From the NCBI GenBank assembly GCA_003149555.1, contig QCWE01000001.1, forward strand, positions 832,546 to 896,545: a DNA stretch of 64,000 nucleotides, in the 5' to 3' direction. Made by a program: the position numbers and the translations under genes. This DNA is from Candidatus Aquiluna sp. XM-24bin5 (GTDB lineage Bacteria; Actinomycetota; Actinomycetia; Actinomycetales; Microbacteriaceae). The notes below the pieces were generated by a model. The model made no database searches, was not told the origin of the DNA, and saw nothing but the letters and a program-made list of their open reading frames with translations. Numbering within the stretch: position 1 is the stretch's first letter; every line of letters starts with the position of its first letter. Below are positions 55,024-63,990 of the stretch, one piece after another.

Positions 55024-56495
55024 AGCGCAAAATCGATCAGGACGTACCCGGTCTCGTCCCAGGCTGCCGCTAGTTGCTCGAGGCTCTCGCACCGAAAATA
55101 CTTCCAGCCGTAGGCAGCAGCCAAAGCTGAAAAGTCAACCTCCTGCGGGGTTGCAAAGAGCCTTTCAAACGAGCTACTGGGTAGCTGATCGTGGACCTCG
55201 AGGCGAGTAAAGATATGGCCGCCGCTATCGTTTCCGACGATCAGGCGAACATTTAGCTGCCCCAGGTCACTTACGTTTAGACCGCCTGCATCATGCAACA
55301 AGGTCAAATCTCCAACTAGTGCAGTGACTTCACCCTTTTGCTGAGCGATGCCGATTGCCGTCGACACCGTGCCATCTATGCCGGAGAGGCCGCGGTTTGA
55401 ATAGACCTCCAGGTCCTTTGGCTTTACGACTCGGTCTGCGACCCGAATCAGATCTGATGCGCCGAAAAGTAGCCTGTCACTTTTCTCCCAGACAAACTGA
55501 ACAAGCTCGGCACGAGCATCAATCTCCGGCTCGCACCTCCAGCTCGCAAGCCACTCTGCGCCTGCTGCCGATGCGGGCAGAAGCCGGTCAGCGGAAGCGA
55601 TCACATTGTCGAAAGGGTCAAACAGGCCGAAGCGGGAGTGATTGACATAAACCGAGCTTGCTGAAATCAGCTTTTGGATAGGCCTCGACAGCGTTGGCTT
55701 CCCAAACACGACTACCTTGCGAACCTGGTCACCCAGGTCTTCAAGCGCTGCGATGTAGTCAACGATTGCGTTTGGCCCACTTCGCTCGCCTGAGCTTGGC
55801 TCGGCCAACAGTGGCAGGCCTGCTTTCTCTGCAAACTCTCTCGCTCCCTCGCCTCCGGCACCGGCAATCACGACGGTGTGCTCATCGACCGGGACCTCGA
55901 GCTCAGCCACATCACCCGAGGTAACAGGTGGGAGCGGGTCCGAGTTTGCAAGGACCTCCGTTGCAGTTGGAGATGAGGAACTGAGTGGCAGATCAAACTG
56001 GAGGTTCAGCTGAACAGGACCCTGTTTGTTTACCGAGGCCTGGACTGCCGAACGCGCAAACTTGGCAGCAACCGCTGGGTCATCTGCCTCAAGATCGAAT
56101 TCGGCGACGGTGGCGCTTGCGAAAATGCCCTGCTGCAACGTGGTCTGGTTGGCTCCTTTGCCTCTGAGTCTTGCGGGTCTGTCAGCGGTTAGGAGAATAA
56201 GTGGAATGCCCGCATGGAAGGCTTCTAGGACCGCGGGGTGGAGATTTGCAACTGCCGTTCCACTGGTAGTTATAACCGCAACCGGCTTACCCGAGGCCAA
56301 CGAATTCCCAAGTGCCGTGAAGGCCATCGAGCGCTCATCGAGGCGCACCGTTAGCTTCGCCTTGCCAGCGCTCGCCAGCTGCTCGGCCGCAATTGCAAGA
56401 GCTTGTGATCTAGCCCCGGGAGATAGATAAAAGGATTCGACTCCGGAGGCAACAAGATTCGCCACCAGGCTGGCAGCAAAGTCTTGGCTAGTCAC
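55020..56495 (-). CDS. menD: SEPHCHC synthase (ThDP-dependent)
   Basis: 491 residues, slightly short of the usual 520-570. PYR domain: FYLSPGARSQALAIAA and the Glu-bearing RLDERSMAFTALG; AVITTSGTAVANLHPAVLEA. PP domain: VALVGDLTLLHDAGGL with the ThDP/Mg motif GNDSGGHIF. It joins 2-oxoglutarate to isochorismate. Its ATG overlaps the 3' end of the PLDc_N gene by 4 nt. Confidence 0.95.
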   Translation of the reverse strand: MTSQDFAASLVANLVASGVESFYLSPGARSQALAIAAEQLASAGKAKLTVRLDERSMAFTALGNSLASGKPVAVITTSGTAVANLHPAVLEAFHAGIPLILLTADRPARLRGKGANQTTLQQGIFASATVAEFDLEADDPAVAAKFARSAVQASVNKQGPVQLNLQFDLPLSSSSPTATEVLANSDPLPPVTSGDVAELEVPVDEHTVVIAGAGGEGAREFAEKAGLPLLAEPSSGERSGPNAIVDYIAALEDLGDQVRKVVVFGKPTLSRPIQKLISASSVYVNHSRFGLFDPFDNVIASADRLLPASAAGAEWLASWRCEPEIDARAELVQFVWEKSDRLLFGASDLIRVADRVVKPKDLEVYSNRGLSGIDGTVSTAIGIAQQKGEVTALVGDLTLLHDAGGLNVSDLGQLNVRLIVGNDSGGHIFTRLEVHDQLPSSSFERLFATPQEVDFSALAAAYGWKYFRCESLEQLAAAWDETGYVLIDFAL

Positions 56496-56800
56496 TTCTT
56501 GTCGTCTTCATCATCCTTCTTGCGCATCTTCTTAGAAATGTCGCGCAAAAAGGTTGGGTCGTCATCTGGGGCAACCGTCTTACCTCGACCGCCCATGCCA
56601 CCTTCGTCGCCCCGCCGGAGAGGACGACCGACCATGAGATATAGGAGTCCGCCGAAGAAAGGCACAATGATGCAGAGGATTACCCAAAGCCACTTGGGCA
56701 GAGACCTGACCTCGTTCTTGTCAGCGCTGATGGCAAAAACAGTTGTGAAAACCATCCAGATAATCAAGAACGCAAGCGTTAGAAGTGCCACTCGTGTCAT
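56492..56800 (-). CDS. PLDc_N-domain small membrane protein
   Basis: 102 residues. Two membrane helices (VALLTLAFLIIWMVFTTVFAI and PKWLWVILCIIVPFFGGLLYLMVG) with the PLDc_N hallmark W.W...C.IVPFFGGLLYLMVGRP, then a long charged tail ending KKMRKKDDEDDKK. This domain is found alone in many actinobacteria; function unknown. TAGGGT lies 7 nt before the ATG. Coupled to menD by a 4-nt overlap. Confidence 0.82.
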   Translation of the reverse strand: MTRVALLTLAFLIIWMVFTTVFAISADKNEVRSLPKWLWVILCIIVPFFGGLLYLMVGRPLRRGDEGGMGGRGKTVAPDDDPTFLRDISKKMRKKDDEDDKK

Positions 56801-56843
56801 AGGTTCAACCCTAGTTCGTTTCGCTTCCTCTTAGACTGGCTGT

Positions 56844-57155
56844 GTGAAAAACCCCTGGCTGAGCTACGTGCTGATACGCCTTGGGCTCTTCTTTGGAGTG
56901 TTTCTTACTCTCCTACTGCTCCAGTTCAACCCATATTTCGCCGCAATTATTGCAGCCGCGGTTTCTTTCGCAATTGCGCTGATTTTCCTAGATCGACAGC
57001 GCGATGCCATGAGTGCGGCTGTCTCCAAGAAGCTCGCGAGAGATAGCAGCGGTCGCTACCAAGACGCCGAGTCGAGCGAAGAAGACCGGATTCTGGACTC
57101 AGAAGCTGAAGCTCACGACGGCGATGCCGGTGCCGACAAGGACGGCAAAGCCTAA
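56844..57155 (+). CDS. DUF4229-family small membrane protein
   Basis: 103 residues from GTG. Two membrane helices (YVLIRLGLFFGVFLTLLLLQF and FAAIIAAAVSFAIALIFL) then a basic RQRDAMSAAVSKK and acidic tail, the DUF4229 layout often found next to menaquinone genes in actinobacteria. Function unknown. TAGACT (56832-56837) sits 6 nt before GTG. The last 57 nt overlap the opposing menA gene. Confidence 0.8.
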   Translation: MKNPWLSYVLIRLGLFFGVFLTLLLLQFNPYFAAIIAAAVSFAIALIFLDRQRDAMSAAVSKKLARDSSGRYQDAESSEEDRILDSEAEAHDGDAGADKDGKA

Positions 57156-57983
57156 TCCGGCAAAGGAAGTCAGCTTCAAAGCTGTAATTAGCTCTCCGGG
57201 ATTCCTGCTCTCAAGAATGATGAGCGTTACCGGCAGCACCAGAAGCAGGTTGAGCATTCCAAGCAGTGCTGCGGGGTAGGCAAGCAAAATCAAAAAGTTC
57301 AGGGCAACTGGCAACCAGATCAGCAGCATAAAGATCGTCTTGGAGGCTTTTCTGCCTAGCCGAACCGCAAGCGTCTTCTTTCCTGCTGCAGCATCAGTAT
57401 CGATGTCCCTGATGTTGTTCACCAACAAAACTGCAGTCGCATAAAACCCAAAGGCAATCCCTACCAGCACGGCCAGCGGATCGAGCACTCCGGTTTGCAC
57501 GAAGTTTGTGCCAACGGTTGCGACAAGCCCAAAGAAAACAAATACCGCCACCTCGCCAAGCCCCGCGTAGCCATAGGGAGACTTGCCACCTGTGTAGAAC
57601 CAGGCCGCCAAGACCGCAAGGGCCCCGACGCCTACCAACCACCAGTGTCCGCTAATAGCGACTATTGCTAGCCCCGCCAGCATGGCAATTCCGAAGGTTA
57701 TGAAAGCGGCTCGCTTGACGGCATCTGGCCTTGCCATCCCGGAGGCGGTGATGCGCTGCGGGCCAACTCGATTGTCGTCTGTGCCGCGAATACCGTCAGA
57801 GTAATCATTTGCGTAGTTGACGCCAATCTGCAAGAACAACGAGACCACCAGAGCAAGAAGTGCCAGCACTAGGTCAAAGCGGTCCAGCGTGAAGGCAACG
57901 GCAGACCCCAGATAGACGGGTGCAACAGCTAGCGGGAGCGTGCGAACCCTGGCGCCGGTTATCCAGGTAGAAAACTTTGACAT
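57099..57983 (-). CDS. menA: 1,4-dihydroxy-2-naphthoate polyprenyltransferase
   Basis: 294 residues from the ATG at 57983, favoured by TAGTCT 7 nt upstream. UbiA-family motifs: NYANDYSDGIRGTDDNR (first Asp-rich) and NNIRDIDTDAAAGKKTLAVRLG (second), with about eight membrane helices. It attaches the prenyl tail to DHNA in the membrane. Its tail overlaps the DUF4229 gene by 57 nt. Confidence 0.95.
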   Translation of the reverse strand: MSKFSTWITGARVRTLPLAVAPVYLGSAVAFTLDRFDLVLALLALVVSLFLQIGVNYANDYSDGIRGTDDNRVGPQRITASGMARPDAVKRAAFITFGIAMLAGLAIVAISGHWWLVGVGALAVLAAWFYTGGKSPYGYAGLGEVAVFVFFGLVATVGTNFVQTGVLDPLAVLVGIAFGFYATAVLLVNNIRDIDTDAAAGKKTLAVRLGRKASKTIFMLLIWLPVALNFLILLAYPAALLGMLNLLLVLPVTLIILESRNPGELITALKLTSFAGLGFAVLVGTGIAVVSFSF

Positions 57984-57990
57984 CGCAAAA

Positions 57991-57996
57991 AGACTA
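57991..57996 (-). promoter_or_regulatory. menA -10 element built on the menE stop codon
   Basis: TAGTCT lies 7 nt before the menA ATG; its TAG is the menE stop codon (57994-57996). Confidence 0.5.
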
Positions 57997-59073
57997 ATCT
58001 GCCAATAGCTCGCGACAGGCAATCAAATCTGGCTTGCCTGACAGCAGCCTCGGAAGACTCTCCACGCGAATCACTTTTCTCGGCTTTGCAGCGTCCGATA
58101 TGGCCTGGCTCAGCTGATCAAAAGATATTTCTGGACTTCCGGCGTAAACAAGACCGACAGACTCTCCCCACTCCGACTGGATGGAGCAAGCCGCCACCTC
58201 TTCAACACCCGCAATCTCGAGGGCGGCCTCCTCAACTCGCTCAAGAGCAACCTTGAGACCACCGGAGATAATTACCCGATCGGCCCTTCCCAATACCTTG
58301 AGCCTGCCATCAACCATCTCTCCAAGATCGCTTGAGAGATAGCTGCCTCCGAGGCCATTTGCCAAGACCGGGCCAGAGATTTCGATTCGGCCATCTCTGA
58401 TCGCTATCCCCACACCATCGAGTGGCACCCCGTCATAGACGCAGCCCCCGGAGGTTTCTGCCATGCCATAGCTGAGGACAATGTTGAGGCCTTTGGCTCT
58501 AAGCCCCTCAACTAGCGCGAAGTCAGCCGCCTGGCCTCCGACCAGGATCGCATCGAACTTCCTCAGGGTGGAAAACAGAAATGCATCGCTGTCAATCTCC
58601 GCGGCAATCCGTTGGAGCTGGGCAGGGACAACTGAGGTGTAGCGCCTTGAACCGTCAAGCAAGGACGCCCCTCTGACAAATGCCTCTGTGGTGAACGGAA
58701 CCTGCGTGTTCATGATGACCGGCTGCGTGTCAGAGATCACAGACCTGATAAGGACGTTTGCGCCAGCGATAAATTGCGGGCTGAGGGCCATGAGCCATTG
58801 ACCCGGTCCACCCAGTCTTGCCAATGATGCCTCGGCCGAGGCCTTGAGAGCATCCACCGATAACTCAATTTGCTTGGGGCTTCCGGTGGAGCCGGAGCTC
58901 TCAACAATCAACCCGACACTTTCATCGACCTCGAAAGGCATATCTAGCTCTGGCGCAACGCCATTGACCTCGGGAGCCGAAATAAATCCAGCGCAGCTTC
59001 CCTCAAGAACCTCTAGCATCAAATTGAGCGCGCCAAAGGTGTCGTTAGCAGGGACGACCTTAAGGTTTTTCAT
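57994..59073 (-). CDS. menE: o-Succinylbenzoate-CoA ligase
   Basis: 359 residues, short like other actinobacterial MenE. AMP-binding P-loop ESSGSTGSPKQIELS, MAETSGGCVYDG, and the hinge SDLGEMVDGRLKVLGRADRVIISGG, with the catalytic Lys region LPRLLSGKPDLIACREL. It activates OSB with CoA and ATP. ATG follows the menB stop without a gap. Confidence 0.93.
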   Translation of the reverse strand: MKNLKVVPANDTFGALNLMLEVLEGSCAGFISAPEVNGVAPELDMPFEVDESVGLIVESSGSTGSPKQIELSVDALKASAEASLARLGGPGQWLMALSPQFIAGANVLIRSVISDTQPVIMNTQVPFTTEAFVRGASLLDGSRRYTSVVPAQLQRIAAEIDSDAFLFSTLRKFDAILVGGQAADFALVEGLRAKGLNIVLSYGMAETSGGCVYDGVPLDGVGIAIRDGRIEISGPVLANGLGGSYLSSDLGEMVDGRLKVLGRADRVIISGGLKVALERVEEAALEIAGVEEVAACSIQSEWGESVGLVYAGSPEISFDQLSQAISDAAKPRKVIRVESLPRLLSGKPDLIACRELLAD

Positions 59074-59958
59074 TTAGTAGTGCCAGGGGAAATCAGACCA
59101 GTTTGGTTGGCGCTTCTCCAGGAAAGCATCGCGGCCCTCTTTGGCCTCGGCAGTGCCGTAGGCGAGCCTCGTTGCTTCACCCGCGAAAAGCTGCTGGCCG
59201 ACCATGCCGTCATCTGCTGCATTCAGCGCATACTTGAGCATTCTGATTGCAGTTGGGCTCTTTGCAAGGATTTGCTCAGCGAACTCAAGCCCGGCATTTT
59301 CAAGCTCATCGTGATCAACAACCCTGTTCACAACACCCATCTCGAGTGCTCGCTGGGCGTCGTATTCCTCTCCCAGGAAGAAGATCTCCCTGGCAAACTT
59401 CTGCCCAACCTGTCTTGCCAAAAGCATTGAGCCGTACCCGGCATCAAAAGAACCAACATCAGCATCGGTCTGCTTGAACCTGGCGTGTTGCTTGGAAGCT
59501 AATGACAGATCACAAACAACGTTGAGTGAGTGTCCGCCACCTGCGGTCCACCCTGAAACTAGTGCGATAACAACTTTCGGCATGAACCTGATGAGCCTCT
59601 GGACCTCAAGAATGTGGAGCCTGCCGGCAGAACCTGGTGAATACTCATAGCCGCTGTCTCCGCGGACTCTCTGGTCGCCCCCTGAGCAGAAGGCCCAGAC
59701 CCCGTCCTTGGGAGATGGCCCGTTTCCAGTCAAGAGCACAACCCCAACATCGGAGAGCATGCGCGCGTGATCCAGTGCCCGGTAGAGCTCGTCAACGGTC
59801 TGAGGCCTAAAGGCATTTCTAACCTCGGGCCTCGAGAAGCCCACCCTCACAACCCCAAGTGAGCTGTGGCGGTGGTAGCTGATGTCCTCCAGGTCCTCAA
59901 AACCCGAAACCGAAACCCAATTTGAGGGCTCGAAAGGGGCGGCTGGAGAAAAGTTCAT
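59074..59958 (-). CDS. menB: 1,4-dihydroxy-2-naphthoyl-CoA synthase
   Basis: 294 residues of the crotonase fold. Oxyanion and active-site segments: AFCSGGDQRVRGDSGYEY, VVIALVSGWTAGGGHSLNVVCDLSLAS, and QTDADVGSFDAGYGS. It closes the second ring of the naphthoquinone. TAGTCT (59965-59970) lies 6 nt before the ATG. Order menB-menE-menA on the minus strand. Confidence 0.96.
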   Translation of the reverse strand: MNFSPAAPFEPSNWVSVSGFEDLEDISYHRHSSLGVVRVGFSRPEVRNAFRPQTVDELYRALDHARMLSDVGVVLLTGNGPSPKDGVWAFCSGGDQRVRGDSGYEYSPGSAGRLHILEVQRLIRFMPKVVIALVSGWTAGGGHSLNVVCDLSLASKQHARFKQTDADVGSFDAGYGSMLLARQVGQKFAREIFFLGEEYDAQRALEMGVVNRVVDHDELENAGLEFAEQILAKSPTAIRMLKYALNAADDGMVGQQLFAGEATRLAYGTAEAKEGRDAFLEKRQPNWSDFPWHY

Positions 59959-59975
59959 ATGCCTAGACTAATCAA
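59959..59975. promoter_or_regulatory. Bidirectional menB/menC promoter on one 7-bp core
   Basis: The two start codons are only 17 bp apart. TAGACT (59964-59969) is 6 nt before menC's ATG and TAGTCT (59970-59965, minus) is 6 nt before menB's ATG. Both lie within TAGACTA, so they share five of six base pairs and can be used only alternately. Confidence 0.65.
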
Positions 59976-60950
59976 ATGCCGGCCGACCAGATATCCGACG
60001 TAGCGGTTGTAGCGCTGCCACTCAGGACTAAGTTCCGCGGCATCGTGGTTCGTGAGGCGCTTATTTTCCGTGGCAGCCAACGCTGGAGCGAGTTCAGTCC
60101 CTTTGTGGAATACGAAGACGAAGAGGCCTCTGGGTGGCTGGCGGGCGCCATCAGTTGGGCTAACGATCCCCTCCCCAGCACATTCAGAGCTGCGATTCCC
60201 GTAAACGCAACTCTCCCCGCTGTTGGTCCAGAGGACGTTGCAGATGTGCTGTCCCCGTTTGGCAGCTTTGGCTCGGTGAAGATAAAAGTTGCGGAAAAGG
60301 GGCACAGCCTCGCAGATGATGTTGCAAGGGCGCGCAAGGTCAGGGACCTATACCCCGACGCCAAGATTCGACTCGATGCGAATGCCGGCTACACCACAGA
60401 GGACACCATGGTGGTTGCAAGGGAGCTCAGAGACCTAGACCTCGAATACATCGAGCAGCCCGTGAAGACCATTGCCGAATTGAAAGAACTTAGGACCTGG
60501 CTTGCAGAGGAACAGATACCCCTAAAAATCGCAGTTGACGAGTCAATCAGAAAGTCAACCGACCCGCTCTTGGTTGCCAGAGAGCAGGCCGCGGACATAG
60601 CCGTGATCAAGGTGCAGCCCCTTGGCGGCATCCGCAGAGCCATGGCTATCGCGAGCGAGAGCGGGCTGGAAATCGTGGTCAGCTCAGCTCTCGAGACCTC
60701 TATTGGTATTAGCCACGGACTTCACCTCGCTGCCGCAATGCCAAACCTGAATTACGACTGCGGCCTTGCGACCGCAAAGCTGCTTGGCGGCGATGTCGTA
60801 GCTGATCCGTTAGTGCCAATCGCTGGAGAGATTGAGCTGCGCGAGGTAAGCCCCAGTGAGGAGCTACTCGAGAAACATGCAGCCAGTCAGGAGAGAAAGG
60901 CCTGGTGGCTCGAGAGGCTGGAGCGCTGCCTGAGGCTTCTAGAGTCCTGA
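59976..60950 (+). CDS. menC: o-Succinylbenzoate synthase
   Basis: 324 residues of the enolase superfamily, short actinobacterial type. Catalytic Lys in KIKVAEKG; metal ligands in RLDANAGY, YIEQPV and AVDESIRKS; second Lys in IAVIKVQPLGG; VSSALETSIG near the end. It dehydrates SHCHC. The 3' end overlaps the ccsB gene by 12 nt. The menH gene that supplies SHCHC is not in the window. Confidence 0.94.
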   Translation: MPADQISDVAVVALPLRTKFRGIVVREALIFRGSQRWSEFSPFVEYEDEEASGWLAGAISWANDPLPSTFRAAIPVNATLPAVGPEDVADVLSPFGSFGSVKIKVAEKGHSLADDVARARKVRDLYPDAKIRLDANAGYTTEDTMVVARELRDLDLEYIEQPVKTIAELKELRTWLAEEQIPLKIAVDESIRKSTDPLLVAREQAADIAVIKVQPLGGIRRAMAIASESGLEIVVSSALETSIGISHGLHLAAAMPNLNYDCGLATAKLLGGDVVADPLVPIAGEIELREVSPSEELLEKHAASQERKAWWLERLERCLRLLES

Positions 60951-61799
60951 GTAGACGTGAAGACCTTTGAAGAAAAGGTTCACGATGGTGAAGTTAAAGA
61001 TCACCGCTCCAAACCCGATTAGGCCCAGGACAGCGGCTCGTTTCCCAGTCCAGCCTCTGGTTGCCATGGCGTGGAGGTAACCGGCATAGACAACCCAAAT
61101 GATGAAGGTCCAGACCTCCTTAGTGTCCCAGCCCCAATAGCGATGCCAGGCTCGCTCGGCCCAGATGGCACCCGCTATCAGGGTAAAGCTCCAGGCCACA
61201 AACCCAACCATGTTGAAGCGGTAAGCAATGCGCTCTAGCTGCCTGAGGTCTGGAAACCTATCCATCAAAGCCTTGCCCACTCCGGCTGCCTTGATCAGGT
61301 AGAAAATGTGGAAGCCGGCGGCAATCGCGAAGAACCCGGTTGCCATGATTGCCACGACAACGTGAATAACCAACCAGTAGCTCTGCAGCGCAGGCATCAG
61401 GGTCTTTACCTCAACATAGAAGAGGCTGACAGCTGCAAACAGGGTAACGAGAGAGAAGCCTGTGACGAAGGTCGCAACGTATCTAACGTCTTTCACCCTG
61501 AGCGAGATGAGGTAAATCGTCAGAATCATCAGAGCGCCTGAGATTGCAAACTCATACATGTTTGCCCATGGCACTCGCTGTGCAGCTATGCCTCGCAATA
61601 CGACACCAATGCCCAAAACGAGAGTTCCTGCAGCCAACACCCAGAAGCCATAGCGCTCGAATAGGGACTCACTGGGGTCATCCTTAAGCTTTGCTAGCTG
61701 GAAGGCGAACATCAGAAGCGCAACCGCCAAGAGACCCATCGCGGCCGACACAAACAGCAGCGAAATCTGGGATAGCGGTTCGTTCAGGACAATGTTCAA
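60939..61799 (-). CDS. ccsB: Cytochrome c biogenesis protein CcsB/ResC
   Basis: 286 residues with about eight membrane helices. The haem-handling tryptophan-rich motif is RYWGWDTKEVWTFIIW, and conserved histidines flank it (VIHVVVAIMATGFF, VYAGYLHAMATRGW). With ResB it carries haem across the membrane and attaches it to apocytochrome c (system II). Starts one base after the resB stop. Confidence 0.95.
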   Translation of the reverse strand: MNIVLNEPLSQISLLFVSAAMGLLAVALLMFAFQLAKLKDDPSESLFERYGFWVLAAGTLVLGIGVVLRGIAAQRVPWANMYEFAISGALMILTIYLISLRVKDVRYVATFVTGFSLVTLFAAVSLFYVEVKTLMPALQSYWLVIHVVVAIMATGFFAIAAGFHIFYLIKAAGVGKALMDRFPDLRQLERIAYRFNMVGFVAWSFTLIAGAIWAERAWHRYWGWDTKEVWTFIIWVVYAGYLHAMATRGWTGKRAAVLGLIGFGAVIFNFTIVNLFFKGLHVYSGL

Positions 61800-63296
61800 C
61801 TAGTCACCCTCTATCTCTCTGCGCAGATCTTCAATCAATTCTTCGAGGCCGTCATCGTCGCCTCTGGCAAGTGCTGCGTATTCAATTTTGCCACCTGCCT
61901 GCCTAACCCAGACCCGCCTTCGGCGAATACTCAGGGAAAACACAATTGCGATCAGCGCGATGAAGGCAAATATCAATATCCAGAGTCCGCCAGGGTTGTA
62001 TGCGACATCCAAAGATGCAAAGCGCTTGAGGCCATCAAACGAAATCGACCCAGCTCCGCCAGGCAACTCTGCTCTCTCCCCAACGCGCAGCTCTATTGCA
62101 GGGCTTGGCCCGTCACGTCCGGCAATTAGCTCCATGTCCGTTACGTCTAGGGCATAGACGTTTCTCGGTATCCCTGCGTCGAGACCGAGGTCACCGAGGT
62201 AGACGTTCATGGTCAATAGCGGGTCAATGGGGTCTGGATAAATCGATGTGTAGGCGCCGGATGCAAGCTCCTCTGCCGTTGGGTAGAAGAAGGCGATGAT
62301 CCCGATCTGCTCAGGCAGTGCATCTGGTGCCTTGATTACCCCGAGCGAGGTCATATTGGAATCCTGAGGCAAAAAGACAACCGGACCGGAGAATGCGATG
62401 TTGCCAACCCCGTCATACAAGGTGATTACCGGAGCAAAGCCATTACCGGTGAGGAAGACGTTTGCTCCGGGAGCCTCCAACGGAAAGTTCACGCGGATAT
62501 CTGAATTACTGGTGCTCTCACCATCGTCAAGGGTGACATTTGCAATGAAGTCGACTGGCTGGCCAAGATTCGCGGGGTTTCTGAGGTCATAGACGACCTG
62601 AAAGTCCTCCAGGGTCATTGAAAACGGCTGCAGCTCGTTTTCATAGAAGAGCGGACCGGGAGAAAAGGCATCGTAGCTTGCGAGGTTGTTCACGAACGTA
62701 TCGCCCTCGACCAAGACGCGCTGGCCCGAGAAGCTAAAGCCACCACCAATTCCAACCGCAATCAGTAGCAGCACGAGCGAGTAATGGAAAACCAGGTTTC
62801 CCGTCTCCTTGAGATAGCCCTTCTCGGCAGAGACTGAGTCCTCGAGCCTGCGAACCCTGAAACCCCTCGAGCGCAGCACCGACTCCGCCTTCGTTAGCTG
62901 CTCTGAATCATTCGAGAGGCTTAGGTAGGCGGGCATCCGCTGAAGCTTTTTCGGAGTCTCGACGGGCTCAGCGCGCAGGGCATTGAGATGCACCTGGGTC
63001 CTGGGCAGCACGCAGCCAACAAGCGAGACAAAAAGCAGGATGTAGATCGCGGAGAACCAAACGGATGTGTAGACGTCAAACAGCTGCAGCGAGTCCAGCA
63101 AAGCCGCAAACTCCGGCTGCTGATCAAAGTAAAGCCTCACACCATTTGGGTCGGCACTGCGCTGCGGGTAGAGAGAGCCCGGAATTGCCGCCAGGGCAAG
63201 AAGAAGCAGCAGGAAAAGCGCGGTGCGCATTGAGGTGAGCTGGCGCCAGAACCAGCGACCCCAGAACACTGGACTAAAGCGGGAGGATGAAGCCAC
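61800..63296 (-). CDS. resB: Cytochrome c biogenesis protein ResB
   Basis: 498 residues. N-terminal helix pair around FWRQLTSMRTALFLLLLLALAAIPGSLYPQ and SAIYILLFVSLVGCVLPR, a third helix (LVFHYSLVLLLIAVGIGGG), a large extracytoplasmic domain (about 195-440) and a last helix (LWILIFAFIALIAIVFSL), the ResB layout. Works with CcsB. It overlaps the ccdA 3' end by 23 nt. Confidence 0.94.
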   Translation of the reverse strand: MASSSRFSPVFWGRWFWRQLTSMRTALFLLLLLALAAIPGSLYPQRSADPNGVRLYFDQQPEFAALLDSLQLFDVYTSVWFSAIYILLFVSLVGCVLPRTQVHLNALRAEPVETPKKLQRMPAYLSLSNDSEQLTKAESVLRSRGFRVRRLEDSVSAEKGYLKETGNLVFHYSLVLLLIAVGIGGGFSFSGQRVLVEGDTFVNNLASYDAFSPGPLFYENELQPFSMTLEDFQVVYDLRNPANLGQPVDFIANVTLDDGESTSNSDIRVNFPLEAPGANVFLTGNGFAPVITLYDGVGNIAFSGPVVFLPQDSNMTSLGVIKAPDALPEQIGIIAFFYPTAEELASGAYTSIYPDPIDPLLTMNVYLGDLGLDAGIPRNVYALDVTDMELIAGRDGPSPAIELRVGERAELPGGAGSISFDGLKRFASLDVAYNPGGLWILIFAFIALIAIVFSLSIRRRRVWVRQAGGKIEYAALARGDDDGLEELIEDLRREIEGD

Positions 63297-63990
63297 TGTT
63301 CACCACCTGTAGCCAGTTTGTAAATTGCAACCAGAGGCCCGTTGCCATCAGAGTCCCTAAGACAACCAGCAGCGCACCTCCGAAGATATTGACCTTGCGG
63401 ATGTTTCGTTTGACCAGATCAACACTCCTAGCCGCCCAACCAAAGCCTGCAGCCAGCAGTAGAAATGGGACGCCGATGCCAAGGGAGTAGACCGTGGCCA
63501 GGATTCCCCCGCGCACCGGGTCCCCGCTATCACTGGCGAGCACCAAAACAGCCGAGAGTGTCGGTCCAATGCAAGGTGTCCAGCCAAGGGCAAAAACCAC
63601 TCCAAGAAGTGGAGCCCCGATCAAGCCCGTCTTGGGGGTAACTGGGAGCTTCAGGGTCCGCTGGAAAATACCAAGCTGCCCGATCATGGCAAGACCAAAG
63701 AGAATGACCAGAATCCCAAGCACAACCTGAACCCAAAGGTTTCTGGTCAGGAAAACCAGCGCGGCCGAGCCGGCCAGAACCCCCAAAGTCACAAAGACGG
63801 CCGTGAACCCTGCTACGAAAAGTGCGGTTCCGATAACCGCCTTTGACTTCACATTGGCGGATACATAACCAAGGTAACCAGGCACTAGCGGCAGCACACA
63901 GGGGCTTGCGAAGGTCACTATGCCGGCCAGCAAAGCGATTGGCACGGCCAAGACCATCGAGCCTGAAAGAGCAATCTCCGACGGACTCAT
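63274..63990 (-). CDS. ccdA: Thiol-disulphide transporter CcdA
   Basis: 238 residues, six membrane helices. The two redox cysteines lie in FASPCVLPLVPGYLGY and GWTPCIGPTLSAVL, as in CcdA/DsbD-beta. It passes electrons outward to keep apocytochrome c cysteines reduced for haem attachment. A GGTGAG ribosome site lies 4 nt before the ATG. A TlpA/ResA-type thioredoxin often precedes it; that part is outside the window. Confidence 0.95.
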   Translation of the reverse strand: MSPSEIALSGSMVLAVPIALLAGIVTFASPCVLPLVPGYLGYVSANVKSKAVIGTALFVAGFTAVFVTLGVLAGSAALVFLTRNLWVQVVLGILVILFGLAMIGQLGIFQRTLKLPVTPKTGLIGAPLLGVVFALGWTPCIGPTLSAVLVLASDSGDPVRGGILATVYSLGIGVPFLLLAAGFGWAARSVDLVKRNIRKVNIFGGALLVVLGTLMATGLWLQFTNWLQVVNSGFILPL

